From NCBI GenBank assembly GCA_964035545.1, contig OZ037769.1:3255001-3319000 (forward strand): a DNA stretch of 64,000 bases, in the 5' to 3' direction. How positions within the stretch are numbered: position 1 is the first letter of the stretch; every line of letters starts with the position of its first letter. Positions 13,150-23,977 of the stretch are shown piece by piece. The stretch is from Bugula neritina (Eukaryota; Bryozoa; Gymnolaemata; Cheilostomatida; Bugulidae). Below the pieces are notes generated by a model. The model did no database searches. It worked only from the letters and a program-made list of their open reading frames with translations, and was not told the origin of the DNA. The position numbers and the translations under genes were made by a program.

Positions 13150-13800
13150 GGTTGGAAGGACTATCACTATCACTTTACCACTACTAGTATAACTATGAGT
13201 GTAAGTATTAGTATTATTATTACAGTTAGACTGTCAGTGTCATCATCATCAAGACTATCATAAAAGTTCAATGATCACTATGAGTATGAGTATGAGTATC
13301 ACCATCACTAAGTGATTATAATTAATATTCTAAGTATGACTATGAGTATGACATTGACAGTCTCATAAAAATAAAATTAAATACTCAAACTTTAATCTTG
13401 ATCTTTAACTTGAAGTTTATACATATTGATATCAAACCTACAAAACTAAAAGCTTAAAACTCAAAGTAAAACTAAAATTAATTGTAAAATTAAAAGTCAA
13501 TCATTAACACTAACAGCCATTTTTATCTTATTTTTTATTTCTAGTTCTACACTTCGACTTCTAGTTCTTTATTTTGAAACCAAAACATATAAACTATAAA
13601 GTTAAATACTTATACCATAACATTAAGTTCAACTACAACTAATAGTAATAGCATTAGTATAACTATAAGTATAACTTAAAGGAAAACTTAAACTTACAGT
13701 AAAACCTAAACTATGAGTATGACATTTACTATGAGTATGATAATGATAGTGATACACTAGAAGTACTACTACTAGTAGTAGTACTGGTAGAACTAAATCA
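13150..13800. repeat. Cryptically simple block 1 (degenerate AGTATGAGTAT-type repeats)
   Basis: Short motifs such as ATGAGTATGAGTAT, ACTAAAACTAAAA, TAGTAATAGCATTAGTA and TACTACTACTAGTAGTAG run into one another without a fixed period. Blocks of the same texture occur at 14560-14960, 24280-25160 and 42940-43560. No coding signal. Confidence 0.55.
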
Positions 13801-14389
13801 AAAAGTAAAATTATAACCTTAAAACAATCATTATTATAGACTATTGTAAACTATTAGCCCAAATTGAAATACAAATTTCTTAATCCTCTTACAGTTACTA
13901 TTAATTCTACATTAGCGTGAAAGCTAGGACTTACAACCTTGAAGTATAACAAAGGTATTTGTAAACTACTAAATATGTTATTTACTTTTACTTTTAGCAT
14001 CAAATCATTCACATCAAATTCAATCACATGATCTTTAAATAGCTGGGCTTTGAGTTGTTTGCCAAAGAATTGGTTCGAAGCTTAATATCAGCAGTCTTTT
14101 TCTAAATTAAGCTGCGACTATTAGCCCCCGTTGATAGAACCTAGCGACTTCAGCGATATTTTGCTATCATTTGAAATCTTTTCTTAGCCTTTAGCAAACA
14201 AGTCATACATATAACATCCGGCGCAAATGTGCACTAAACACAGTTTTTGAAAAGCTGAGGACCAAGTGTAAAATCTCATACAAAAAGTTTGAACTATTTA
14301 CTTATTTATTTTACAGTTTAGAACAATAACTAAATATATGTAAAAACTGCTGTTTCATTTGTCTGAAGAAGCGTTTTACCGTCACGGTC

Positions 14390-17300
14390 ATGCCATATGC
14401 AAATCAGCCCACGGTTACGATTAGCGAATTGAATGAAGAAAATCTCAAGTTTGTTTTGGAAGACACTGATCTGAGGTATAGGCGGTAGCTATCATTTCTT
14501 AGAAGAGATATTTTTAATCTCGTTTTTATGTTTTTATTTAGAAAGCTACTATAAATGGTTATCATGATAATATTCTGACCTACGTTTGCCTAGTACTTCG
14601 ACTTGTATAGTTTGAGTTAGTGTTACTGTTACTCACTTACTGCTAGTGTTCGTGAGTTACACTAACACTTAGTTTTACTGTTAGAGTTAGTGTTACAGTT
14701 GCACTGTTGCAGTTGTAGAGGTTAAACTTAAATCGATTTTAGTTAAGTTTTCATTAAAATAGTTTATGTTTTAGTTTCACTTATGCTTAAAGTTAAAGTT
14801 TATCCGTCACATTGAGTTTGACATTTCCATTGTGATTGATCATTGATAAATTGACATTTTGATTCAATTATGCTTTAATTTTAGTTGATTTGTATTACGG
14901 ATTTCGTATTACCGACACTGACAGTGATTACTGTCGGTGCCACTACCCACTTGTAGTTGTCACTGCGAGTGTGGCGATCACACCCAATTACGAGTATTAA
15001 TAATAAATAAGATTATAAGTATTGAAAATAGTATAGCTATGCTGATGCATCTCAACGACTACTGTCATTATGTTAGTATCACAATCAGTATGTAGCATAT
15101 ATGCATGGTTAATTACCTAAAAGCTAAAGCTTTTAGGCTTAACTAGTAGACTAAAAATCATATTCACATTGCTCAGATTTTCGACGAGACAGTTTAATTT
15201 ACTAGAAACTAATAAATTTTGTTGATAACTAAATCTAACATTCAAATTTTTAATCCATTTTCATTCAATGTTTTTAAGATTTTTGAGTTTTTTCACCAAA
15301 AGTTTCTAATTATATTTCAAACATGTATGTCTACAAAAAGACTGCTTAGTGAGTTATTCTTTGCTCTTTGTAGTGTGGCCAATTCCATAAGAAGAATCTG
15401 CATTGCTGAAGTTCCAACTATAGGTAACTAGTTGATACTATAGGTAACTAGTTGATACTATAGGTAACTAGTTGCTAATATAGGTAACTGGTTGGTAAAA
15501 TAGGTAACTGATCATTAATATAGATAATAAGCTGGTAATAGAGGCAACTGGTTGACTTTTCACGTTATTTACACATGTATATAATTTTAAATAATTCAAC
15601 ACTCTTGGAGTTATAACAAAATTTTACAACAATGTTCTGGTTTATAAATTGCGATCATTGTGTCTATATTCAGATAATAATGATGTATGCTAAAATAATT
15701 TGCAGCAATTGATTGGATACAGATTGAAGCCAACTCTTCAGTTCTTCAAGATGACTTTCTCGCTCACAGAGTCGGTCTAATACCTTTGACCTGTGATGAT
15801 GTGGTTGATCAGATGTCTTACTTCAGAGTATGTCATTAGTCGGACATTCAATAAAGCTTTTTACTCACTTGGAAAAACTTATCACTCAACTCTCAACCTG
15901 CTGATTCTCGTAAAAACAGCTTCTGAAAGTTGCAATGTACTAGTTTAATATTTTCATCCAAGTTTCTCACAAATTTCTCTGTTTGGAATTTACTGTTGTC
16001 TATTACTAAGCCCACAATGTATAGCTTGTGCTGAGCTTGCTGCAGACGTCTGTATAACAGATTAAATTGCATCATACTGTGACAGGACTGCACATGTGAC
16101 GAGTTTTGCCCTGACTGCTCAGTCGAGTTTACTCTGGAAGTCAAATGTACTGACGATGAAACTCGGCCTGTCACCACCGCCGATCTTATCTCCAGTAATC
16201 CGAAAGTTGTGCCGGTGACCTCAAAACAGGAAGACGAGTTACAGGAAGTTGAAGGTAGCTGTCTGCGGCTTGCTATACTCTTATTGGTCACGTCTTTTTG
16301 TTAGTTTTCAACAAAATTTAAATAATTTTGTCTTCATAATATTTGGGTCATTTTACTTAATTTAGTACACACTGGAAATCTCTAGTTTTTAGCTATTTTT
16401 CAAAATTTAGCTGCTAATGAACAAGGGCTTTTGCCCAAAACTAGTGAAATATCAATAAATGCACCTAAATAATCAAGGTTCTTCTTAATTTTGCTTGATA
16501 TCCCATGCTGTTTCCTATTTATTTAGCTGACGGTCCACAATCGAAAGTAGCTGAATAATTAGAAAAAAACATGAAAAATCAAGCAAAATTAAGAAGAACC
16601 TTGATTATTTAGGTGTATTTATTGATATTTTACTAGTTTTGGGCAAAAACTCTTGTTTATTAGCAGCTAAATTGTGAAAAATAGCTAAAAACTGGAGATT
16701 TCCAGTGTGTATTAAATTAAGTAAAATGACTCATTTACAGTATGATTTTGTAGACATACTGATTGTAAAGTTGCGTAAGGGTCAAGAGGTGAAATTTAGA
16801 GCATTTGGTAGAAAAGGATTTGCTAAAGAGCATGCAAAATGGAATCCAACGGCTGGGGTAGCTTTTGAATACGACCCAGACAATGCCCTTCGTCATACCA
16901 CCTTGCCTATACCAGCCGAATGGTGAGTTGCCCCCTCTTTTGATGATTATAAAGTGTGCACTTCGCTCAATTCCGTATGATGTTACAATGTGTATACTAT
17001 ATTCCAAAATTATAAACATTATTGTAATAAAATTTTCTTTAGTTGACATATATTACTTTAAATCAGAAGAAAAACTCTTGAAAAACGCTATTAGCAGCAA
17101 AACAAATTTAAAATGGTTATTGAGTGATGATGTACGGCCATAAATAGGCAGATTAATGCTTCTTAGCTAAGCTGTTGTCTAATTTTTATAATATTTAGTT
17201 ATATATCATCATCAGATGACGATGGTGATGATAGTGTACCCTGTACCTTTGACCTGGGAAAGATTTCAGTGTAAAGTTGTTTTATTCATTAAACATTATT

Positions 17301-17805
17301 TGATGAGTTTTAAAACCCATTACATTAAATACAGGATACATACATATGTTCTATTTCTGAATTGAAAAATGAAGATCAACTTGAATATGTAAATCCAATA
17401 TATATGCAGCTACATCCGTGAAAAAATATAGAATTTACAACATTGTCATAAATGTTGGCCGAGTGTTGAAATCTTCTCCACTGGTTAAATATATCCATGT
17501 AGAGGTCTTTGGCATTAGTTTGAAAAATGATGTAGCTGCAATGTGCCATGGTGTACAGCAGTTCTACTGCTCATTAGCCTTTCGTTCCTCTCAGGCCCAA
17601 GAGTGAGTACAGTGAACTGGATGAGGATGTACACGAGGCACCGTATGATCCTTCCGGTAAACCAAACAAGTTCTTCCTCAACATCGAGAGTGTCGGGGCG
17701 CTGCAGCCCGATAACATCCTCCTCTCAGCTTTGGCCGTCTTCAAGAAAAAACTCTCCGATCTTCAAACTCAGCTCAGTCACGAAATGCATACTGACACTT
17801 TCTAA
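14390..17805 (+). CDS. POLR2C: POLR2C, RNA polymerase II subunit RPB3
   Basis: RPB3 is the alpha-like subunit that pairs with RPB11 to start assembly of nuclear RNA polymerase II. Six exons join in phase to 268 residues (human 275): 14390-14475, 15374-15423, 15706-15827, 16086-16254, 16754-16922 and 17595-17805. Diagnostic segments: [11 protein letters not shown] at the start; [20 protein letters not shown] (alpha-motif); the zinc-binding cluster [10 protein letters not shown] in exon 4; [13 protein letters not shown] and [20 protein letters not shown] in exon 5; and [20 protein letters not shown] then [11 protein letters not shown] at the C-terminus. At the exon 4/5 junction the acceptor at 16753 keeps the frame; a competing AG at 16740 would bring in an immediate stop. 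Intron 2 begins with a tandemly repeated donor and intron 4 is mostly a foldback element. A poly(A)-like AATAAA lies near 18031. Confidence 0.97.
14560..14960. repeat. Cryptically simple block 2 in POLR2C intron 1
   Basis: Degenerate GTTAGTGTTACTGTTA and AGTTTTAGTTAAGTTT-like motifs, ending in a hairpin-prone ACCGACACTGACAGTGATTA segment. Same texture as block 1. The rest of intron 1 (14961-15373) is plain AT-rich sequence. Confidence 0.5.
15418..15560 (+). repeat. 20-bp tandem repeat containing the POLR2C exon 2 donor site
   Basis: The exon 2/intron 2 boundary ATAG|GTAACTAG is the first of a 20-bp tandem series. Identical or near-identical GTAACT donors start at 15424, 15444, 15464, 15484 and 15504, followed by two decayed copies (TAGATAATAA, GAGGCAACTGG). 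Only the first donor keeps the reading frame into exon 3. Any later donor would add ATA GGT AAC TAG, an immediate stop. Confidence 0.93.
16342..16735. mobile_element. Long foldback (hairpin) element in POLR2C intron 4
   Basis: Two arms of about 160-185 bp are near-perfect reverse complements: the left arm starts GTCATTTTACTTAATTTAGT and the right arm ends TTAAATTAAGTAAAATGAC. Similarity continues almost to the centre, leaving only a short loop around ACGGTCCACAATCG. It occupies about 80 per cent of the 499-bp intron and its right end is 18 nt from the exon 5 acceptor. No open frame inside, so this is a non-autonomous foldback or MITE. Confidence 0.9.
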
Positions 17806-18762
17806 ACTGGAAGTGCTGATACGTTCTCAGTTGACACTTTCTAAGCTGCTATCTGCTGATACCTGCTGACACATGTACCAGCATTATTTAGACTGAGATT
17901 CTAGACTACATGCATTGCTATGGTGAATGAAGCCCTGGAGAAGATCTCGTGGCTCTTTCAGTGTAGATCTCATTGTAACATATTTATAGAGTCCTAGTGA
18001 TGTAAATACAATGTATATACTCATCTTTATCAAATAAACACCTCCATTAAAAAGAAGATTATCCAAACACTTGTAATAGCCTTCTGAAGCATTCCCATTT
18101 TTCCTATTGATTTGGATTGATTGGTCAGGCATTTAAATATTAAATGCTTAACCATCCTAATTTGATCAAATTTCACAATCATTAGCCTGTAGGTATTGAC
18201 AAATATTACCATGGCATAGCGTTCTTTGTGAACTGGCTACATGTAGGGTCATGTGCAATAATTTATCTATGTTAGATTGCTTTTCAACATGAGACTAAGT
18301 TGTAATGATCATCAATATCAATAAAGAACAGGTGTGCTTCTGTTATGTCAATACTGCACCTACGTAATCAAAGCTTAAGGAAACTGCAGATGAAATGCCA
18401 ATATTGACCCAATGCAAGTAATTGTTAAGATATCAATTGTTTTTATTCAATAACATTCAATAAAAATATTTGTTTATTATCATCACTGATGTTCATGCAA
18501 TCAGTTTGCTGTGAACACAAGTTCAGTGCTTGTGTTATCTGGCAGCACTCTCTGCCTCATCCTGTTACTGCTGTCCATGGGTAAGCTGTTTATTTGTAGT
18601 GTTTATCACAGAAAAATTGAATTTGTAGAAGTGAATGTAAACAATAAACTATTTGCTACTCAAGTTTGTACCTAAAGTATCATTATTCCTTTCAAACTCA
18701 TGTCTTTTTAATTCCAATGATGCAATAAGTTTGTCTTTTGGCGTGTCTCCATAATTTAGAAG
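17806..18762 (+). other. POLR2C 3' region and probable 5' UTR of the next gene
   Basis: After the POLR2C stop there is an AATAAA near 18031 and another near 18319. At about 18575 a good donor (CCATGGGTAAGC) follows a GC-richer patch, and an acceptor (TTTAG) lies at 18757-18760. Together they suggest a 5' UTR exon of the gene starting at 18763. No other gene was seen. Confidence 0.4.
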
Positions 18763-21670
18763 ATGAATAGTACACCCAGGCCTGATAGCGGAGTGATCCT
18801 AGACTTTACTGATGATAATTCAGGCATGGAGGCCAACACCCCTGAGACTGGGTTAGATTCATATTGTAGGTCAGATAATCACAGCTTCAACAGGTAAATG
18901 TATAATGAAATGTTTTTCAATATGTTGGAAATTTGAGCCAGTATTATGGTATTAATGTCTTGTGTAACCTACGGCTTTAACACATCAAACAAAATTTTTT
19001 ATTTAGAAAAATAGTTTCGAGGAAATTTTTCTAGAATTGCATTCAAAGCGCTAAACAGACTGTATCGTAGATAAACCAAGACTAGTTTTACTATAATATA
19101 TTTGAGACTACTTATACACTTGGGGACAGTATGCACATATAGAGTGCAGTGGTGGGTTCCACTCTCTAGCCCATTATTAATATCATGTCACTTATATCTA
19201 TATATTCTATGCTAACACAGTTATTGATTGAGTATCAATAATTGAAGATGGCACTTTTCATGGCAAAGTATTTTAATAAGTTTTTTTATTGATTTTTTAT
19301 AAGCTTACTGCCTCTGTGTCCTTTATAAATATTTATTAAATGCAAAACCACATTTCTAGCCTAAAGCTTATTATGTAAAGCAATAAATGTTTAGAGAATG
19401 GGAAGAGTTGTGTCTACCCTCTATTTTTTGTATTTCAAGTGCATTTTAGTGTATCACTTTTCAGTGAAGGTGTAAAGTACCTACCTGGCAACGTTGGCCT
19501 AGCCTCATCCAATCAGATTCTATCAAGCGATGCGAATGGCAGCTCAGCAGGGGAAGGAAATGAGGCTCAAGGTGATGCCACTCTCACCTTAGCAGACGTA
19601 GCTGAATGGGCGCTGGACCTGCGGAGGCGGAGGGAACACGGGTGACTATAACTCTTCTATTCTCTTTAACTAGATCTCAACTCTTCAATCTAAACTACCA
19701 CCAAGCTATATTCAGATGATTCTACAATTGTGTATTTTCTTGCTTAGCTTTAATTCTAATAGCGAATGGTGTGATCTTTGAATTTATAACATTTCTAAAT
19801 TGTTGAGTGCTACGTAGGGTTTCAAGTTGAAAGTTGATAGATTCAATTCAATAAAACGTTATGAATTGGCGCTCATTACCTAACTTTTTCAAGTCTGACA
19901 ACTTTAATTTAAACATTTATTCTGCAATCATTTGCCAATAAATGAGCTTTCTACAGGTGGCGGTTGCTAAATAGTTTTTAGTAGATGTGTCACGGTGTCC
20001 TGTAAACGTATTTGTAGTAATAAATCAGAAAGGAGCTTGAGTGTTCAACTAAACAATCGGCCCTCACTTTCTGCGACAACAAAGTGGAAATCCTCCACAG
20101 CTCTACTTAGACCTTCCACTAAACTGAGTGAAGATAACGCAGGTAAAAAGCCTTTAATGCAGTAATTGGTGAAAACTCAGAGGGTAATCTATCTGTCATA
20201 TATTCATTCTCTGTATATTTATTGTGAAAATTTTCAGTAAGATAGTTGAAGTAATACATTTACAATATGCTCTTTGCTAGACTCAGCTGTTGTGATGTCT
20301 AACACTCGCGCTAAAACTCCATCTTACACGAACAAAGATGGCGTACAGTTAAGGGGTGACAAAGGTAAGGCTCGTCAGAAGTCGGCCGGATCACATGGCA
20401 GAGGGACAACTCCTACCACGGTTAGTCGACCCACACGTTTTCAATCCCCAACTCACGCTTGCCTGAGGTTTTGGGCATCATTTTCTGTTCAAAGCCGTAC
20501 AATGCGATACCATGAATATATTTCACAACAATGAAAATGTTATAACACACTATATTTGCATTCGTTTGAATATACTGCTCTTTAAATTTTGTAACGGGCC
20601 ATAAATAGTAGCAATACTTAATACTATATTCTTGGTAAGTTTCTTGATGCATCCGCTATTGTAGATTTTGCCTAGTGTGTCGAAATTTTTAAAACTATAC
20701 AGTATGCAACAGCTGATTGGTGAGATACTATACCTTAATACTATTATTGTCAAATTGATTGTCATAACATTTTGTTCTCAACATATGTAGGTGTCTCACG
20801 AATGGAAGAAGAGTTTTGTAGTGCCTTATTCTCCAAGAAAGAAACCGACAAAGTTGTTACGAAAGAGTATTGAGCCCCCTCGTATCGGCTTGTTAGACCC
20901 AGATCCACTAGCAGAGAAAGACAAAGAAAAACGTAGGGCATCTTCTGCCGCCCCTAGTACATCAAATAATTATATATTTCATCACAGATTACGTAGTGAA
21001 CAGGGAGAAAGACGAAGCTATTACAAGCCGAAATCTCAGCATGTGGGTAGGTATAGTAACATGTGGGTAGGTACACTAATACAATCTCAACTTGTGAGAT
21101 TATTAACTACTGGGCCTGTTTTGTTAGAAGTAGCCCGGCGGGGGGGGGGGGGCAGTATCTAGAGAATACGACTTCAATTTTATGCTGCATTAAAGGTTAA
21201 CTTGCTGTATGGTTGTTCTGTGATTATAAAAATAATCATCTGCTTGTAGAAATACACTATGAGTCATGTCTACCTACAGATCAATGGCTAGAAATGAAGC
21301 CTAAAAAGTTTACGAGAAATCATAAACATGGAAATCACTTTGAAATGAGGTAATTGAAATCAGCAAGTTTGAAAATGACATTTATCTGCTAACATAAAAG
21401 ACAGTAGGATTGTGATTTCGAGTTACAACTACGTGAGCACACAACTCTAAAATATTCATGTCAACTCGGTTTAAAGTGAAGAATTGACAGTTGTTTTATA
21501 CATCATAATATTCTGCTTTCGTACTGTAAAAAAAAATGTGGACATGGTTTGGTTACAGGAAGTTAAAGAAAGAGGAGACTAATCCAAATGTCAAGCCATC
21601 TAAAAAAGAAGCTTTTATTTGGGAGAATCCTTATCAAATATGGCTGATGGAAAAGACCCATGCAGACTAG
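18763..21670 (+). CDS. Unrecognised seven-exon protein, 351 residues
   Basis: I do not recognise this protein. Seven exons join in phase with GT-AG junctions: 18763-18893, 19450-19641, 20018-20142, 20281-20420, 20791-21046, 21250-21349 and 21559-21670. The total is 1056 nt including the stop. It starts MNSTPRPDSGVILDF, is hydrophilic throughout, and has no signal peptide or membrane segment. Basic stretches (VADVAEWALDLRRRREHG region in exon 2, SPRKKPTKLLRKS in exon 5, KKFTRNHKHGNHFEMRKLKK across exons 6-7) alternate with Ser/Thr-rich disorder. The C-terminus is more ordered and aromatic: AFIWENPYQIWLMEKTHAD. A cytoskeletal, ciliary or nuclear scaffold would fit the composition, but that is a guess. 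The exon 5 donor sits in a 20-bp duplication. An AATAAA follows near 21879. Confidence 0.7.
21040..21079 (+). repeat. 20-bp duplication of a splice donor
   Basis: CATGTGGGTAGGTA occurs at 21040 and again at 21060 as part of an exact-period 20-bp duplication. The first copy contains the exon 5 donor (GTGG|GTAGGT) of the gene at 18763-21670. The second copy is an equally good donor that would shift the frame by 20 nt. Confidence 0.85.
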
Positions 21671-22416
21671 CGAGGAGTAGAAAGCTTATAACATATTATA
21701 GTCGGGATGAGAGCTTTAATATAATACTATAATACAATATGCATACTTTCTATAAACTATAAGTGGGTAGTCGGCTTAAAGTGAAGTATAATTGATGTTT
21801 TTCTACCTATGAATTTGAGCTTGTACATTAAAATATAGAGAAAACAACTCCTTTGTTTAGTTCTGGCCATCATAGCAAATAAAACATGATAATAGTCAAT
21901 TTGAACTATTTCTATATTAAATATCAGTGCTAGATTACACAAAAAGTCATGATAAATTTGTGAAAAACATTCATTGACAAAACAAATATTGAAAAATGTT
22001 ATGTAGACATGGCAATCGTAGAGCCAACAAAAATATAATATTTTATAGTATTTTTACCATTCCGCATCATAAATTAGCTATAAACATTTAACAGCACAAA
22101 AATATCTCAACAGTATGGCATTGCTATGAGCAAATCCATAGTATTATATAGCATGCACAATGGAGTATTACACCCTACGTGGTATACACTAAGGAATATA
22201 CATTACATAGTATACACTGCAGAGTATATCTACAATAAATAGAATAATGTACTCCCTTATATCAACGTAGCAAAATAAAATGAGGTTCATAACTTCAATA
22301 AAAAACTTGATAATTTAGTTCGATTTCCATAGCTTGAGAAAAAACAATAAATTTCTTCCATCACCAGTTAGTAATTGTACATTTGACCTTAAAAAAGGTT
22401 TACATGTAAAACTGTC
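21671..22416. other. Convergent 3' ends, no gene seen
   Basis: AT-rich sequence between the stop codons of the plus-strand gene ending at 21670 and the minus-strand PHETA-like gene. It includes a degenerate GTATACACT stretch near 22140-22215. No coding signal. Confidence 0.5.
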
Positions 22417-23977
22417 TTACAACTGTATAAGAACTTCCACAGTATTGTCTACATCTGTTTTGGGAAGCTTGGAAGCAGATACAAATGTCTCAATCTGTTC
22501 ACCGTATGATGAATGAAGTTGATTAAAACGTGACGATATAACGGCAGGCAGAGCGCTGATTGCCAAATATTGCTGAGCATCTTCATAAAACTTGGTGTGA
22601 CTATGTGAGGCTGTAAAATAATGGTAGCATTCAATGTGAGACAGTCTAGACAGGATAATGTGCAGTTTTTTTGCTATGAGAAAAATATCTGGTTAAATAA
22701 AGTGAAAACTCACACCTGAAAGCTTTAAGGAACTTGGGTAATTGTTACTGTAATTTGCTAGCCAACTACACATGACAATTTCCATTCCAATTTGTTACAC
22801 CTTGTCACAATTTAAAGTGTTCAGAAAATAATGAATAGATTAATTTAACAGTAAGATTAGGTAAGCAAAAAGCAAGGCTCACATTTCATACTTGAGGACT
22901 GAGTTTTATTAGAGATTTTAGCAGACGGCGCATGCTTCCTGCCTAGTCGAGGAGAAGTTTTATTCTTCTTACGACTAGGGACTTCGGGAAGTGGAAGCTG
23001 AGCAGAGGTAGTGAGGCTTGGAGCGACAATTGGATTGAATGGCACCTACAGAAAGCCATTCAAAACAATGACTATAGAAAATAAACAATGAGAAGAAACC
23101 CGGGCAAAAGTGGCAACATATATTAGATAATTTAAATTTGACTTGAAACAATTTCTCAAACTGACTAAACTCATACTAATATTGTACCAGTGAATATCAA
23201 GTATTTTTTCAAACCTAACTATGCTAACGTTTCTTCAAATTTAGTAGATTAGTAGTTGAGAGTTTAACTGACACCATACATCTAATTAGTATTGGTCTAA
23301 TCTACACAACCTGAGGGTATTGCTCTCACCTGCCCAAACGGGTCCAGCTCAGACAGATCTTTAGCTATATCTGTATCAAAGGGGTTCTTCCTATGTTTAG
23401 TAGATTCACTAGTAGTCGTTTCAAAAGCCGAGAACAAATTCAAGTCTGTGTGAGAGTCAAAATTAACTTTTCCATGAACAGCTACCGGAGTCGCTTCACT
23501 AGAGCTCTCTACTGCGAAAGGAGATGAACTGGGAGATGTCTTACAGTCGGCCAGTTCATTTGACAATTCAAGCGCCGTCAAGTCATCCAACTGCGACTTA
23601 AGTTCCGCAACCATCAGTCGCATATAATCGTAGCCAGCACAAGTGATTGCTTTCATCCAGAGCTCCATAACATGTTGGCTCTCTGCCTGCAGAATGTATT
23701 TTCTTGCATTTGAAACTCCTTTAAATAAAATCTGAAATGTAAAACTGTCAGTTTGTGCGTCTGCAAGCTCTACTGTATAGCCTTCCAGAATTATCACACC
23801 GTTGGGTTCTCGGTCCGCAGGTTTGTCAAAATAGAACAATAGGTTGCCTTTGAGCACAAACCACCGTTTCTGGAAGTTCTTATTCACTTCCCCCTTTTTA
23901 TACAGCCAGCCTTCTTTGGTCGTCTGAGATGGGCAAGTTGAAAAATAAACCAGCGTTGCTTCATTCAGAAGTTTCAT
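22417..23977 (-). CDS. PHETA: Sesquipedalian/PHETA-type PH domain endocytic adaptor
   Basis: Sesquipedalians (PHETA1/2, FAM109) are endosomal adaptors that bind the phosphatases OCRL and INPP5B through a C-terminal F&H motif and act in recycling and retrieval from endosomes. Three exons join in phase to 331 residues: 23977-23330, 23045-22892 and 22610-22417. A PH domain fills residues 18-115 (GWLYKKGEVNKNFQKRWFVL, NGVIILEGYTVEL, ESQHVMELWMKAI). A predicted helix follows (RLMVAELKSQLDDL). The middle is disordered, with NPFD and DPFG motifs that could bind EH or adaptor domains. Exon 3 supplies the F&H-like RFNQLHSSYGEQI, matching the vertebrate FxxLHxxYGxEI pattern. It is longer than human PHETA1/2 (about 250 residues), mainly in the linker. 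The invertebrate gene probably predates the PHETA1/PHETA2 split. Confidence 0.92.

Larger units (their letters stand above)
12170..14389. other. Intergenic region between divergent MFSD12 and POLR2C
   Basis: No coding segment was recognised in these 2.2 kb. The side next to MFSD12 holds a 51-bp two-copy tandem repeat (12217-12319). The middle is AT-rich, followed by a cryptically simple block (13150-13800). The last 600 bp, before the POLR2C ATG, is the likely POLR2C promoter and 5' UTR, but no clear TATA box or initiator can be assigned. Confidence 0.6.

Noticed and set aside
15893-16291. 132-codon minus-strand frame
   Set aside because: It is antisense to POLR2C exon 4, whose sense frame has the conserved zinc-binding cysteines.
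16735-17143. Overlapping frames on both strands near POLR2C exon 5
   Set aside because: Shadows of exon 5. The minus-strand and second plus-strand frames lack any family features.
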